64,000 bases of DNA from Bradyrhizobium canariense (GTDB lineage Bacteria; Pseudomonadota; Alphaproteobacteria; Rhizobiales; Xanthobacteraceae). The position numbers were made by a program, and so were the translations under genes. The notes under the pieces are model-generated. The model was given only the letters and a program-made list of their open reading frames with translations, was not told the DNA's origin and did not search any database. This document shows positions 25,807 to 35,630 of the stretch, one piece after another; positions within the stretch are counted from its first letter, which is position 1; the number at the start of each line of letters is the position of its first letter. Location: the NCBI RefSeq assembly GCF_018130465.1, contig NZ_JAFCKJ010000006.1, positions 124,001-188,000 on the forward strand, read 5' to 3'.

Positions 25807-25992
25807 CGCTGTCTCCTCCAATTATCAAACTGCCAAAACAGGCTCGGGATAAAGTGGCAGGCTGCCGAAACGTTCCTCCGGCGGGTACGAGGAAAATGCG
25901 CGCGTATGATTGCGGCCAGGTTCCAGTGGCGAGGTGCGGCAAGCCAATGTCGAGCAGGAACAGCAAGCTCGACGATCTGAAGAAAACAAAGG

Positions 25993-26604
25993 CTAGGTCG
26001 ACGACAATCCCGTCCGCCGCCGCAAATCCGTGATCGCGCGCAAGAAGCTGTCGGCCGGTGTCGTCTCCGGATCGATCAGGCGATGCAGGCGAAAGCCGTC
26101 TTCCAGAGCCAGCACGACGGAGGCCATCCACGGCGGGTTCAGTGCGTCGTTGCGGCCGTTGCTCTTCAACGTCGCCTCGACGATGTCGGCGACTAGCTTG
26201 CGCCGCGCGCGCAGGCGCTTTGCAAGTTCAGGCCGGCGCTTCTCGGCGCGCGCGACGAAGAGGATCATTTCCATGTGCAGCAGCGGCGAACGGCCGAGCG
26301 GATCCTGCCGTGTGCGATCCATCGCCTTCAGCGCTGCGATGAAATCGTCGAGATTGTCGTGCTGCGCGAGGATGTCCATGTTGCGCCGGATCGACTGCGC
26401 GACATGGTCCTCGAGCATGGCGATGATCAGCTCGTCCTTGCTCTTGAAGTTGGAATAGAACGCGCCGCGGGTGAAGCCGGCCGCCGCCGCGATCGCCTCG
26501 ATGCTGGCGCCGCCGATGCCGTCTTCCTCGAACATTCGGGCGGCCGCCTCGAACAGCCTGTCGCGCGTGTCGTCCCTGGTCGGCCTGGTTCTCACCCTTG
26601 ACAT
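25993..26604 (-). CDS. TetR family transcriptional regulator
   Basis: 203 residues. The N-terminal helix-turn-helix is typical: TRDRLFEAAARMFEEDGIGGASIEAIAAAAGFTRGAFYSNFKSKDELIIAML. The C-terminal ligand-binding half is helical (LLHMEMILFVARAEKRRPELAKRL). It is divergent from the P450 gene at 26734, and a 12-bp-arm palindrome lies between them, so it likely represses the P450 gene and itself. Confidence 0.9.
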   Translation of the reverse strand: MSRVRTRPTRDDTRDRLFEAAARMFEEDGIGGASIEAIAAAAGFTRGAFYSNFKSKDELIIAMLEDHVAQSIRRNMDILAQHDNLDDFIAALKAMDRTRQDPLGRSPLLHMEMILFVARAEKRRPELAKRLRARRKLVADIVEATLKSNGRNDALNPPWMASVVLALEDGFRLHRLIDPETTPADSFLRAITDLRRRTGLSST

Positions 26605-26626
26605 CGAAGCAGTTTAGGGCAGAATG

Positions 26627-26654
26627 CAACTCGATACAACAATGTATCGAGTTG
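26627..26654. promoter_or_regulatory. TetR operator, perfect 12-bp inverted repeat
   Basis: CAACTCGATACA (26627-26638) and TGTATCGAGTTG (26643-26654) with a four-base spacer, 22 bases upstream of the tetR start and 79 bases upstream of the P450 start. The 28-bp span suits a TetR dimer pair. Confidence 0.82.
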
Positions 26655-26733
26655 ATAATTCGGGGATGGTTACGCTGCGCAAGAGGGGCTGCCCGGCGTA
26701 TTCGATTCATGCGGCAACCGATTTGAGGTCACC

Positions 26734-27966
26734 ATGAACGAGCACGCGCAAGACGCCGGGGGCGGACCGTTGTTCAACCCGCTGTCGCCGGACTTCATCC
26801 GCGATCCCTATCCGCATTATGACCGGCTGCGCACGATCGATCCGATCCACGTGACGCCGTTCGGTCAGTTCGTCGCCAGCCGCCATGCCGAGGTCAGCCT
26901 CGTGATGCGCGACAAGCGTTTCGGCAAGGATTTCGTCCAGCGTTCCAAGCGCCGCTATAGCGAGAAGATCATGGAGGAGCCGGTCTTCCGCAGCATGAGC
27001 CACTGGATGCTGCAGGCCGATCCGCCCGACCACACCCGCCTGCGCGGCCTCGTCGTGAAGGCCTTCACCGCCCGCCGCGTCGAGGACATGCGGCCGCGCA
27101 TCCAGGAGATCGTCGACCAGACCATCGACGCCGTGATCGACCGCGGCCACATGGACCTGATCGAGGATTTCGCCTTCCGCCTGCCTGTGACCATCATCTG
27201 CGACATGCTCGGCATCCCCGAGGACCATCGCGAAACCTTCTATAACAGCTCGCGCGACGGCGGACGGCTGCTCGACCCCGTGCCGCTCTCGCCGGAGGAG
27301 ATCGCCAAGGGCAACGCTGGCAACATGATGGCGCAGATGTATTTCCAGCAGCTGTTCGAGCTGCGCCGCCGCAACCCCGGCGACGATCTCATCACCCAGC
27401 TGGTGCAGGCCGAGGAAGACGGCAACAAGCTCACCAACGAGGAACTGACCGCCAACATCATCCTGTTGTTCGGCGCCGGCCACGAGACCACGGTCAATCT
27501 GATCGGCAACAGCCTGCTTGCGCTGCATCGCAATCCGGACCAGCTCGCGCTTTTGAAGGCGCGGCCGGAGCTGATGGTGGGCGCGATCGAGGAATTCCTG
27601 CGCTACGATTCCTCGGTGCAGATGACCGGGCGCGTGACGCTGGAGGAGATCGACGATCTCGCCGGCGCGAAGATCCCGAAGGGCGAGACCGTGCTCTGCC
27701 TCCTGGGCTCGGCCAACCGCGACCCGGCGGTCTATCCCGACCGCCCCGACCGGCTCGACGTCACCCGCCAGAATGTGAGGCCGCTGTCGTTCGGCGGCGG
27801 CATCCATTTCTGCCTGGGGGCCCAATTGGCGCGCATCGAGGCCGAGATCGCCATCGCCACGCTGCTGCGTCGGCTGCCGGATATGCGCATCGACGACGTC
27901 GAAAACCCGGAATGGCGGCCGACCTTCGTGCTGCGCGGCCTGAAGCGGCTGCCTGCGAGCTGGTGA
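26734..27966 (+). CDS. Cytochrome P450
   Basis: 410 residues. All class I bacterial P450 landmarks are visible: the I-helix GAGHETT (247-253) with the acid-alcohol pair (Glu-Thr), the K-helix EEFLR, and the heme-binding loop FGGGIHFCLGAQLAR with ligand Cys360. HTRLRGLVVKAFTARRV in the C-helix region is typical of the soluble bacterial type. It would oxidise a small organic molecule using a ferredoxin partner, not encoded nearby. Likely controlled by the divergent TetR. Confidence 0.95.
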   Translation: MNEHAQDAGGGPLFNPLSPDFIRDPYPHYDRLRTIDPIHVTPFGQFVASRHAEVSLVMRDKRFGKDFVQRSKRRYSEKIMEEPVFRSMSHWMLQADPPDHTRLRGLVVKAFTARRVEDMRPRIQEIVDQTIDAVIDRGHMDLIEDFAFRLPVTIICDMLGIPEDHRETFYNSSRDGGRLLDPVPLSPEEIAKGNAGNMMAQMYFQQLFELRRRNPGDDLITQLVQAEEDGNKLTNEELTANIILLFGAGHETTVNLIGNSLLALHRNPDQLALLKARPELMVGAIEEFLRYDSSVQMTGRVTLEEIDDLAGAKIPKGETVLCLLGSANRDPAVYPDRPDRLDVTRQNVRPLSFGGGIHFCLGAQLARIEAEIAIATLLRRLPDMRIDDVENPEWRPTFVLRGLKRLPASW

Positions 27967-27975
27967 AGGCTGCCG

Positions 27976-28013
27976 GCACTGGTCCTGCGAGCACTCGCCC
28001 TGCGAGCACTGGC
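27976..28013. repeat. Short 15-bp tandem repeat
   Basis: GCACTGGTCCTGCGA, GCACTCGCCCTGCGA and a partial third copy follow directly after the P450 stop. Confidence 0.6.
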
Positions 28014-28118
28014 CCTCATCCTGAGGAGCCCGCAAAGCGGGCGTCTCGAAGGATGGCCGCGGGCGAGAGCAGGGCCTCTATGGTTCGAGACGGCGCTTCG
28101 CGCCTCCTCACCATGAGG
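28013..28118. repeat. Bradyrhizobium-type extragenic palindromic repeat
   Basis: Outer arms CCCTCATCCTGAGGAG and CTCCTCACCATGAGGG are inverted copies. Inner blocks GCCCGCAAAGCGGGC and GGCGCTTCGCGCC are further hairpins, with GTCTCGAAGGATGG facing GGTTCGAGAC. The same element type occurs at 32003-32135. It lies between the P450 and AsmA genes. Confidence 0.8.
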
Positions 28119-28155
28119 GTCCCACACCGGCGTTAACCTCCGCGCGCAACAGTCG

Positions 28156-28185
28156 CTGTGACTTCGCCACACTTCCCTCTATATA
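28156..28185 (+). promoter_or_regulatory. Possible promoter of the AsmA-like gene
   Basis: GTGACT (28156-28161) and TATAAG (28180-28185) are spaced 18 bases apart, about 75 bases upstream of the GTG start. The match to the housekeeping consensus is partial. Confidence 0.35.
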
Positions 28186-28259
28186 AGGGGCTGTTCCGGT
28201 ACGTCTGAGGCCCTGCGGCTCAGGCAAGGCCCATATCCGGTTTGGCCGAGGGGAGACCC

Positions 28260-31200
28260 GTGCAGACGACGCTGCTCGGATTGGCGATTGCCTTTATCTT
28301 AGCGCTGCTGGCCGCGCTGATCGGACCTTATTTCGTCGACTGGAACCAGTTCAGGCCCCAGTTCGAAGCGGAGGCCGGCAGGATCATCGGCGTGCCGGTG
28401 CGGGTGGCGGGCGAGCTCGACGCGCGGCTGTTGCCGGCGCCGACGCTGCGGCTGCGTGCGGTCACCTTCGGCGGCAACAACGATCTCGGCCGCCTGCGGG
28501 CCGACAAGCTCGACGTCGAGTTCAGCCTGAGCTCCCTGATGCGCGGCGAATGGCGCGCCACCGAGCTTTCGGTCAATGGCATGGCGGTCGATCTCGGTCT
28601 CGACGCGCGCGGGCGGGTCGATTTGCCGTCCACCGCGAGCGGCAGCTTCAATCTGGCTTCGCTGGCGATCGAGCGGCTGAACCTCACCGGCCGCATCGCC
28701 CTGCATGATGCCGCCAGCCGTTCGACGCAGGAGCTCAACGACATCACCTTCTCCGGCGACGTGCGCTCGCTGGCCGGCTCGGTCCGGGGCGACGGCAGTT
28801 TCACCGCCACCGGGGTGCGCTACCCGTTCCGCGTCTCCTCCGGCCCGAGCGCCGACGGCAACGCCACCCGCCTTCACCTCAACATCGATCCCGGCGAGCG
28901 CGCTATCCTGGCCGATCTCGAAGGCGTGCTTGCCTTCGACAACCGCCTGCCGAAATTCGACGGTGCGCTGACGCTCGCCGTGCCGGCGCCGAAGAAGCCG
29001 GGCGATGCGGGGCCGATGCCCTGGAAGCTCACCACCAAACTCAAGGCCGATCCGGCCGGCGCCAAGTTCGAGCAGGTCGATGCCAGCTTCGGTTCTGAAG
29101 ACACCGCGCTGAAGCTCGGCGGCGTCGGCGATATCAGGTTCGGCGCTTCGCCGCTGCTGCGCGCGGTGCTGTCGGCGCGCCAGGTCGATGCCGACAAGCT
29201 GACCGGCAAGGACGAGCCGCAGCGTATCCTTCCGGCGCTCCGCGCGGGGCTCGCCGCAATCCCCCAGGCCCCGATCCCGGCGCAAATCGAGTTCAACTCC
29301 GACCAGATCATGCTCGGGGCACGGCCGCTCCAGAACATCACGGCCGAGCTTGCGACCGACGGAAGGTCCTGGACCTTCCAGCGGCTCGAGCTGCGCGCGC
29401 CAGGCCAGACGCAGCTCTCGCTCAACGGCGCGACGCCCGGCGCCGACAGCTTCAGCGGCCGTCTCAGCGTCGATTCCTCCGATCCCGATACGCTGGTGGC
29501 CTGGCTCCAGGGCCGCAGCGAGGTCAACCGCCGCAGCACGCGGCCGCTGCGCCTTGCCGGCGACGTGACCATCGCTGCGAACCATTTCGCCATCGACAGG
29601 CTGAAGGCCGAGATCGAGGGCGGCGCGGTCGAAGGCCGCATCGCCTTCGTCCAGACCGGCGCGAGCAAGGGCTCGCGGATCGACGCGGAGCTCAAGGCCG
29701 ACCGCCTCGACCTCGATGCCGCCGCAAGTTTTGTGCGCGCGCTTTCGGGGCCGCAGGGAGAATGGCCGGAGGAAGCGAAGCTTTCGCTCGATATCGGCCG
29801 CGCGATCTCGGCCGGGCAGGAGCTGCGGCCGTTCACCGCAAAACTCGGCTACGGCCCGGCATCGCTGTCGCTGGAACAGTTGCGGTTCGGCCAGGCCAGT
29901 GGCGTGACCACGGAAGCGAGCGGCAGCTTCGACCGCGCCAAGGCCACGGGCAGGCTCGCGCTGAAGTCCTCCGCCAATTCGCTGCGCGAGCTCACGGCGC
30001 TGCTCGAGCCGATTGCGCCTTCGGTGCGCGCGCGCTTCGACGCCATCCCGTCGTTATCAGGTGCGACCCGCCTGAAGCTCGACCTCAGCCTCGACAAGAA
30101 CGCCGAGCACGCCGATCGCAACGACGCGCGCGCCGTGCTCGACCTCGACGCGCCGCAGCTCAAGGCCACCGCGACGCTGGCCGCGCAGATGCCGGTGGCC
30201 GCCGTCAACGGCATCGACATCGACCGCTTGCGCAACAGCGACTTCACGCTGGACTCGAAAGTCTCGACACCGCAAGCCGCGGCGCTGCTGGCGTTGCTCG
30301 GGCTCGATCGCGTGGTGGCCGCAGGCGAGGGCGCTTCGCAGTTCGAAGGCAAGCTGAGCGGCGCGTGGCGCCGGCCGTTGCAATTGAACGCGAAGCTCAG
30401 CGGCGGCGGGCTCGATGCCGATGTGCAAGGCAGCGTGGAATTGTCGGAGCCGAAAGCCAGCGTGAACCTGCGCGTGCGCAATGCCAATCTGGCGCCGCTG
30501 TTCGGGACCAGCCCGGCCGACAAATCGGTGCAGTCCGTCAATCTGTCCTCGCGCGTCGGCCTCTCCGGCAACCGCCTGACCTTCGACGATCTCGACAGCA
30601 CCGTGTCCGGCTCGCATCTGCGCGGTCATCTGGCGGTGACGCTCGATCAGGAGAAGAGTGTCGACGGCGAAGTCGGCCTCGATACGCTCGACCTCGTGCC
30701 GGCACTCGCGATGGCCATCGGCGCGGCCGGACACGACGCCGGCGAGCCGTTGAGTACGGGCCTTCTCGGTGGCTGGCGCGGCCGCATCGCCTTCCAGGCG
30801 TTGCACGGCACGTTGCCCGGCGGCATCGAGCTGCGCCCCTTCGGCGGTACGATCCGGAGCGACGGTCAGTCGCTCGCGCTCGACGCGCTGAAGGGCGGCG
30901 TCGGCGGCGGCGAGATGTCGGCGAGCTTTGATGCGCGCAATGGCGCCAATGGTCTGGCGTTGAACGCGCGTATCGAATTCGGCAATGTCGATGCGGCGGC
31001 ACTGCGCTATCGCGACCTTGCGCTGCCGAAGGGACGGGCCTCGGCGCAGATGGCGCTGACCAGCCAGGGCCGCAGCGTCTCGGCCTTGACCGGGGCGCTC
31101 GCCGGCAATGGTACGTTGACGTTGGACGCCGCAGAAATCTCCGGCCTCAATCCACGTGCTTTCGAGATCGCCATCCGCGCCAGCGACGGTGGCCAGGTTG

Positions 31201-31898
31201 CCGACGACAACCGGCTGCGGCAGCTGGTCGAGCCCGCGCTGTCGGCGGGCCCGATTGCAGTGGCCTCGGCGCAGATCCCGTTCACGATCCGCGACGGGCG
31301 CCTGCGCGTCGGCGCCACGTCGTTGGAGGCGAAGAACGCGCGCGCCATCGTCTCCGGCGGCTACGACATCCCCGCCGACCAGGCCGACATCCGCGCCAGC
31401 CTGACGCCGATCATGACCGGGCTCTCCGGCGCGCCGCCGGAGATCCAGCTGTTCGCGGCAGGTCCCCCCGACAGGCTCAACCGCACCGTCGATCTCGGGC
31501 CGCTGTCCTCGTGGCTCGCGGTGCGCATGATCGACCGCGAGACGCGCCGGCTGGACGCCATCGAGCGCGGCGAGCCGCCGCCGGCAACCGCCGCGCTGCC
31601 GACCCTGGTCTCGCCAGACCCGGTGCCGGAGCCGTCGCTGCTGGATGTGCCGATGCCCGGCCGCGATCCGCGCCGTGCGCCGCCGCCGAAGCCCAAGGTC
31701 GATATCAAGGTCGCGCCGACGCCGAAGGCGCCGCAAGCAGCTCCCGCCGCTCCGAGCCCTCCACTGGCAAGCCCGCCGCTTGCAAGCCATCAGATCGCAC
31801 CGTTGCCCCCGCCGATCGACGTGAGGCCGGCCCCGGGCCCGCCGCCCGCAAAGCCCAGACCAAAGCCGCCGCTGGTCCTGACGCCGTCGAATCCGTGA
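28260..31898 (+). CDS. AsmA family protein
   Basis: 1212 residues. The GTG at 28260 is chosen because GAGGGGAG lies at 28248-28255; an in-frame TTG at 28242 precedes that site. One N-terminal membrane helix (LLGLAIAFILALLAALIGPYF) leads into the AsmA signature (DWNQFRPQFEAEAGRIIGVPVRVAGELDARLLPAPTLRL). A long beta-rich repeated body follows. The C-terminal AsmA_2-like region is near residues 900-1080 (GTLTLDAAEISGLNPRAFEIAIRA). The last 130 residues are proline-rich. The large AsmA/TamB class is thought to bridge inner and outer membranes and help lipid transport, so an envelope role is likely. Monocistronic between two repeat elements. Confidence 0.9.
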   Translation: MQTTLLGLAIAFILALLAALIGPYFVDWNQFRPQFEAEAGRIIGVPVRVAGELDARLLPAPTLRLRAVTFGGNNDLGRLRADKLDVEFSLSSLMRGEWRATELSVNGMAVDLGLDARGRVDLPSTASGSFNLASLAIERLNLTGRIALHDAASRSTQELNDITFSGDVRSLAGSVRGDGSFTATGVRYPFRVSSGPSADGNATRLHLNIDPGERAILADLEGVLAFDNRLPKFDGALTLAVPAPKKPGDAGPMPWKLTTKLKADPAGAKFEQVDASFGSEDTALKLGGVGDIRFGASPLLRAVLSARQVDADKLTGKDEPQRILPALRAGLAAIPQAPIPAQIEFNSDQIMLGARPLQNITAELATDGRSWTFQRLELRAPGQTQLSLNGATPGADSFSGRLSVDSSDPDTLVAWLQGRSEVNRRSTRPLRLAGDVTIAANHFAIDRLKAEIEGGAVEGRIAFVQTGASKGSRIDAELKADRLDLDAAASFVRALSGPQGEWPEEAKLSLDIGRAISAGQELRPFTAKLGYGPASLSLEQLRFGQASGVTTEASGSFDRAKATGRLALKSSANSLRELTALLEPIAPSVRARFDAIPSLSGATRLKLDLSLDKNAEHADRNDARAVLDLDAPQLKATATLAAQMPVAAVNGIDIDRLRNSDFTLDSKVSTPQAAALLALLGLDRVVAAGEGASQFEGKLSGAWRRPLQLNAKLSGGGLDADVQGSVELSEPKASVNLRVRNANLAPLFGTSPADKSVQSVNLSSRVGLSGNRLTFDDLDSTVSGSHLRGHLAVTLDQEKSVDGEVGLDTLDLVPALAMAIGAAGHDAGEPLSTGLLGGWRGRIAFQALHGTLPGGIELRPFGGTIRSDGQSLALDALKGGVGGGEMSASFDARNGANGLALNARIEFGNVDAAALRYRDLALPKGRASAQMALTSQGRSVSALTGALAGNGTLTLDAAEISGLNPRAFEIAIRASDGGQVADDNRLRQLVEPALSAGPIAVASAQIPFTIRDGRLRVGATSLEAKNARAIVSGGYDIPADQADIRASLTPIMTGLSGAPPEIQLFAAGPPDRLNRTVDLGPLSSWLAVRMIDRETRRLDAIERGEPPPATAALPTLVSPDPVPEPSLLDVPMPGRDPRRAPPPKPKVDIKVAPTPKAPQAAPAAPSPPLASPPLASHQIAPLPPPIDVRPAPGPPPAKPRPKPPLVLTPSNP

Positions 31899-32324
31899 GA
31901 GCGAGGTTGGTCCGGAGAGATCGAGCTGCGGGGTGCCCTTAACCTCTCCCGCTTGCGGGCAGGCTATTGCATATGACGTCTCGCCGGCGCCTGAACGAGC
32001 GCCTCGTCCTTCGAGACGACCGCTTCGCGGTCTCCTCAGGATGAGGCTCGGCTGCATCGGCCTCCGTTGAAATGCTGCCGCGTGCTCATCCCTCATCCTG
32101 AGGGACCGCCGTAGGCGGGTGTCTCGAAGGATGGCTGCAGTCGAGCTTCACCGGTAAACCTATTCCCTCGTTTTTTAACGAATTTTGCTCGGCAAAACTG
32201 ATCTGCCGACTTTACCGGATTCTCGCGTTTGTTCCCTAGTCTCCGTTCCCAGAGGAATCCGGTGTCCCGCCACGAGCGGCAGGGCCGCTCGCCAAAGAAA
32301 CTGCCAAGAACTGGGGTTATCGAG
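31899..32324. other. Intergenic region with repeats
   Basis: 426 bases between the AsmA-like and DUF2336 genes. It contains the inverted repeat pair at 32003-32135 and an AT-rich stretch at 32158-32200 (TTTTTTAACG, then TTTGCTCGG) where the promoter for the downstream gene may lie. Confidence 0.5.
32003..32135. repeat. Bradyrhizobium-type extragenic palindromic repeat (second copy)
   Basis: CGTCCTTCGAGACG...TCCTCAGGATGAG (32005-32045) faces CTCATCCTGAGG...GTCTCGAAGGATGG (32090-32133) as inverted copies, each with a small hairpin inside (CCGCTTCGCGG; CCGCCGTAGGCGG). Same family as 28013-28118. Confidence 0.8.
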
Positions 32325-33443
32325 ATGAACGGGGCGACAACACTTCTGCAGGATCTGGACGACGCGATCGCGCGCGGCACCGACGAAAGCCGGACGAAAG
32401 CGTTGTGGCATGCGACCGACATTCTGATCACCGGCCGCTACAGCGACGACGAGATCAGCACGTTCGGCGAGGTCATCGGCCGGCTCGCCGACGAGATCGA
32501 AGTCGCGGCGCGCGTGCAGCTCTCCGAGTTGATGTCGGCGTGCGATCATGCCCCGCTCAACGTCATCGAAAAGCTCGCCCTCGACGACGAGATCGAGGTC
32601 GCCGGTCCCGTGCTGCGCGACTCCAATCGTATCGACGAGAAGATGCTGGTCGAGAGCGCCATGACCAAAGGCCAGTCGCATCTGCTGGCGATCGCCCAGC
32701 GCAAGTCGATCGGCGAGGCCGTCACCGACGTGCTGGTCAAGCGCGGCGACCAGGAGGTCGTGACGTCGGTTGCCAGGAACGAGGGCGCGCGCTTCTCCGG
32801 TTCGGGTCTGCTCCACATGGTCCGCCGCGCCGAGGGCGACTCGATTCTTGCCGAGCAGCTTGGCCTGCGCAAGGACGTGCCGCGCCACATCTTCCAGCAG
32901 CTCATCTCGAAGGCGTCGGAAGACGTCCGCCGCCGGCTCGAGAGCGAGCGGCCGGAGATGATGGCGCAGATCCAGAGCTCGGTGACCGAGGTAACCGGCG
33001 ACCTGCAGTCCAAGTTCGGCCCGTCCTCGCGCAGCTATTTCGTCGCCAAGCGCGTGGTGACGACGCAGTACCGGCAGGGCAACCTCAACCAGGACTCGAT
33101 CTCGAACTATGCGCGCCAGCACCGCTTCGACGAGGTGCAGATCGGCCTGTCGCTGTTGTCGTCGCTGCCGGTCGACGTGATCGAGCGTGCGATGATGGAC
33201 CGCAATCGCGAGATGATCCTGGTGCTGTGCAAGGCGCTCGACTTCTCCTGGGACACCACAATGTCGCTGCTGTTCCTCGGCGCCAAGGATCATCTGATCA
33301 CGGCGCGCGAGCTCCACGACAACGAGCGTGATTTCGGCAAGCTCAAGATCGAGACCTCACGCAGCGTCTTGAAGTTCTACCAGTCGCGCAAGACCGGCAC
33401 CGATCCCGTCACGGGTCGTCAGCCCGAGCTCCAGGTACACTGA
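32325..33443 (+). CDS. DUF2336 domain protein
   Basis: 372 residues from the ATG at 32325; the open frame extends to 32229 but the added residues are not conserved-looking. The sequence is helical throughout and has the DUF2336 pattern: LLQDLDDAIARGTDESRTKALWHATDILI, LDDEIEVAGPVLRDS and a middle region of alternating Leu/Ala helices like HEAT repeats. Function is unknown; members are common in alphaproteobacteria and soluble. The gene at 33503 follows closely and may be co-transcribed. Confidence 0.85.
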   Translation: MNGATTLLQDLDDAIARGTDESRTKALWHATDILITGRYSDDEISTFGEVIGRLADEIEVAARVQLSELMSACDHAPLNVIEKLALDDEIEVAGPVLRDSNRIDEKMLVESAMTKGQSHLLAIAQRKSIGEAVTDVLVKRGDQEVVTSVARNEGARFSGSGLLHMVRRAEGDSILAEQLGLRKDVPRHIFQQLISKASEDVRRRLESERPEMMAQIQSSVTEVTGDLQSKFGPSSRSYFVAKRVVTTQYRQGNLNQDSISNYARQHRFDEVQIGLSLLSSLPVDVIERAMMDRNREMILVLCKALDFSWDTTMSLLFLGAKDHLITARELHDNERDFGKLKIETSRSVLKFYQSRKTGTDPVTGRQPELQVH

Positions 33444-33502
33444 GCGGTACACTGAACAGGTACACCGAGCATCATCCGGGAATTGGCAGGGGAGTATTTG
33501 CA

Positions 33503-33763
33503 ATGTTGCCTCAATTCGGCACCGCCGTTCGCAAGAATCCGAACAAGAATCCGAAGAACCTCAACAAGGCCGCAGCCGGCGAGATCGGCGGCGGAGCATC
33601 GGACCAGGCCTCGGTCGACGCCGCCTGGCTCGTGCTGGAAGCCGCCAACGACCTCGGTGATCACGCCGCGATCGAAGCCTGCCGCCGCGTCATCGACGCC
33701 GAGCTGAACGGCACGGTTGCCGGCAGCGCGGATGTCGATCTCGTGCTGGGGTATTTCAGGTAA
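33503..33763 (+). CDS. Small conserved-looking hypothetical protein
   Basis: 86 residues, with GGGGAG ahead of the ATG at 33503. Residues 1-30 are Asn/Lys-rich (RKNPNKNPKNLNKAAAG). A helical part follows (VDAAWLVLEAANDLGDHAAIEACRRVIDAEL). No recognised family. Confidence 0.6.
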   Translation: MLPQFGTAVRKNPNKNPKNLNKAAAGEIGGGASDQASVDAAWLVLEAANDLGDHAAIEACRRVIDAELNGTVAGSADVDLVLGYFR

Positions 33764-33921
33764 GGCGCAACAACATCCTGCACGAAGTCGGCGGCTCCGC
33801 AGTGCAGGTCCGCCTCGCCCGGCTCTCGGAAGGATATTGCGCCCGGGGCTGGCGGCTCCAGCATCGATTGAGTGCACAATCGTCGTGACGAGACCCAGCA
33901 GAGGTCTTTCACACCCAAGCC

Positions 33922-35400
33922 TCAATCGATAATGAATCCGACGCCGTCGGTCTGCCGATGCGGTTTCGGGCGGCTTGCGGTGGTGCCATAGAGACGATTG
34001 ATGGTGCCCAGGAGATTGGCCTCCGGATCACCCACGGTGGCGAAACCGTCATCCGGCCTGGACAAGTCTTTCGGGCTTGTCGCGCGAACGATAAAGGGCG
34101 TCACAAGGACGACCAGCTCGCTCTGATTGTTCACGAAGTCCTGGCTCCGGAACAGTGCGCCGAGAACCGGCAGTTGCATCAGGCCGGGTAATCCGTTCAC
34201 GGCTCGCTTGGTCTGGTCCTGGATGAGGCCCGCGATGACCATGGATCCTCCGGAGGGAATCTCGAGAGTACTTTCCGCCCGCCGCGTCTTGATGGACGGA
34301 ACAGTCAACGAGTTTGTCGTCGTATCGCTCACTGCTTGAGACAAGGTAATCGAGTGTTCGTTGGACAGCTCCGAGACTTCGGTCATCAGATGCAGGCTGA
34401 TGCGTCCTTCAGAGAGAACGACGGGGCTGAAATTGAGAGCCAGCCCGAATTTCTTGAAGCTGATCTGGGTCGTGCAGACATGCGTGGTTGGGTCGCAGGA
34501 ATAGCCCGCCGGAACGGGAAACTCGCCGCCAGAGACAAAGGTGGCCGACTCTCCTGAAACCGATGTCAGCGTTGGTTCAGCCAGGGTGCGCATGACGCCG
34601 GCTGTTTCCATCGCCCGCAGCGTTGCCGTCGTTCCGCCGGCCGACAGCGTCACATTGTTTCCCGACACCAGGTTTTGGCCATAGGCGGTGAACGGATTCG
34701 AGTTGGTCAGGCTGACGGCAGTGGTACCGGAACTGAGGCTGGTGCTGAGATCGATACCGAGCTGCTTGACGATCGAGCGCGATACCTCCGCGACCGTCAC
34801 CTTCAACATGACCTGGTCACGGGCCTGCACGACGAGTGAGTTGACGACCTTGTCGGCGGATCCCACGAGCCGAGCCGCCACGTCGTTGGCCTGTTGAGCT
34901 TCGATCGGGGTCGCGGCTGTACCCGAAAGCATCACGCCATCGCCGATGCCTTCGATCCGGATATTTGAACGCGGGAACATCTGCCGCAAAGTGGCACGTG
35001 CACCGTTGAGATCCCGTTTGACGGCGACGTCATAGGCAACGATTTGCTGGCCCGCGGAATCGAAGAAGACGATGCTGGTCTGACCGACGGCCGTGCCGAT
35101 GATATAGGCCTGCTGCGCGGAGCGGACCACGGCGTTGGCGATCTTGGGATCGGCGACCAGGATATCCTTGGCATCCCGCGGCAGGTCGACCACGACCGAT
35201 TTGCCAACGCCGAGTGAGAGGAATTGAACGTTCGACTGGGACGCTGCGGTTTCCGGTTGAAGACGGTGCCTGTCGCCGGCGAAAGCCACGGCTGGTCCCC
35301 AGCCCAGGAGGGCCGCGCACGCCAGGACACTTGAGCGCCACCGGCGCCGAGCTCGTGGCGATTGCCTTTCGATGCTGCTCACGCAAATTCGTTGATGCAC
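33922..35400 (-). CDS. Secretin of the CpaC/RcpA type, orphan
   Basis: 492 residues from the GTG at 35400; a GTG at 35382 is also possible. Basic N-terminus and signal peptide (RRRWRSSVLACAALLGWGPAVAFAG). The N-terminal pilus-assembly domain (LSLGVGKSVVVDLPRDAKDILVADPKIANAVVRS) is followed by a BON-like region (GVMLSGTAATPIEAQQANDVA). The secretin core spans about 250-440 (EPTLTSVSGESATFVSGGEFPVP, LEIPSGGSMVIAGLI, LPVLGALFRS, ELVVLVTPFIV). In Tad pili CpaC forms the outer-membrane pore. No other cpa/tad gene is in the window, so this copy stands alone. Confidence 0.9.
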   Translation of the reverse strand: MHQRICVSSIERQSPRARRRWRSSVLACAALLGWGPAVAFAGDRHRLQPETAASQSNVQFLSLGVGKSVVVDLPRDAKDILVADPKIANAVVRSAQQAYIIGTAVGQTSIVFFDSAGQQIVAYDVAVKRDLNGARATLRQMFPRSNIRIEGIGDGVMLSGTAATPIEAQQANDVAARLVGSADKVVNSLVVQARDQVMLKVTVAEVSRSIVKQLGIDLSTSLSSGTTAVSLTNSNPFTAYGQNLVSGNNVTLSAGGTTATLRAMETAGVMRTLAEPTLTSVSGESATFVSGGEFPVPAGYSCDPTTHVCTTQISFKKFGLALNFSPVVLSEGRISLHLMTEVSELSNEHSITLSQAVSDTTTNSLTVPSIKTRRAESTLEIPSGGSMVIAGLIQDQTKRAVNGLPGLMQLPVLGALFRSQDFVNNQSELVVLVTPFIVRATSPKDLSRPDDGFATVGDPEANLLGTINRLYGTTASRPKPHRQTDGVGFIID

Positions 35401-35630
35401 TCTGACGGCTCCAGACTCGGGTTCGCTCCCCAGCGCCGCCTGCTTGAACGGTCAGGGGTGTGACGTCAGGCGCCCGCGGGAATGACGGAAACAAATCTGT
35501 GGCCGGCGATACGTTGGGAATGTCGGGAAACAGAACGCTGGGCGCCGTTACGTGCACGCCACGGTGCCGCCGCCCGCGATTGCGCGGGGAGACACCAGCA
35601 TTTTGGCTGGCGTCATTGCCCTCGCGGCTA

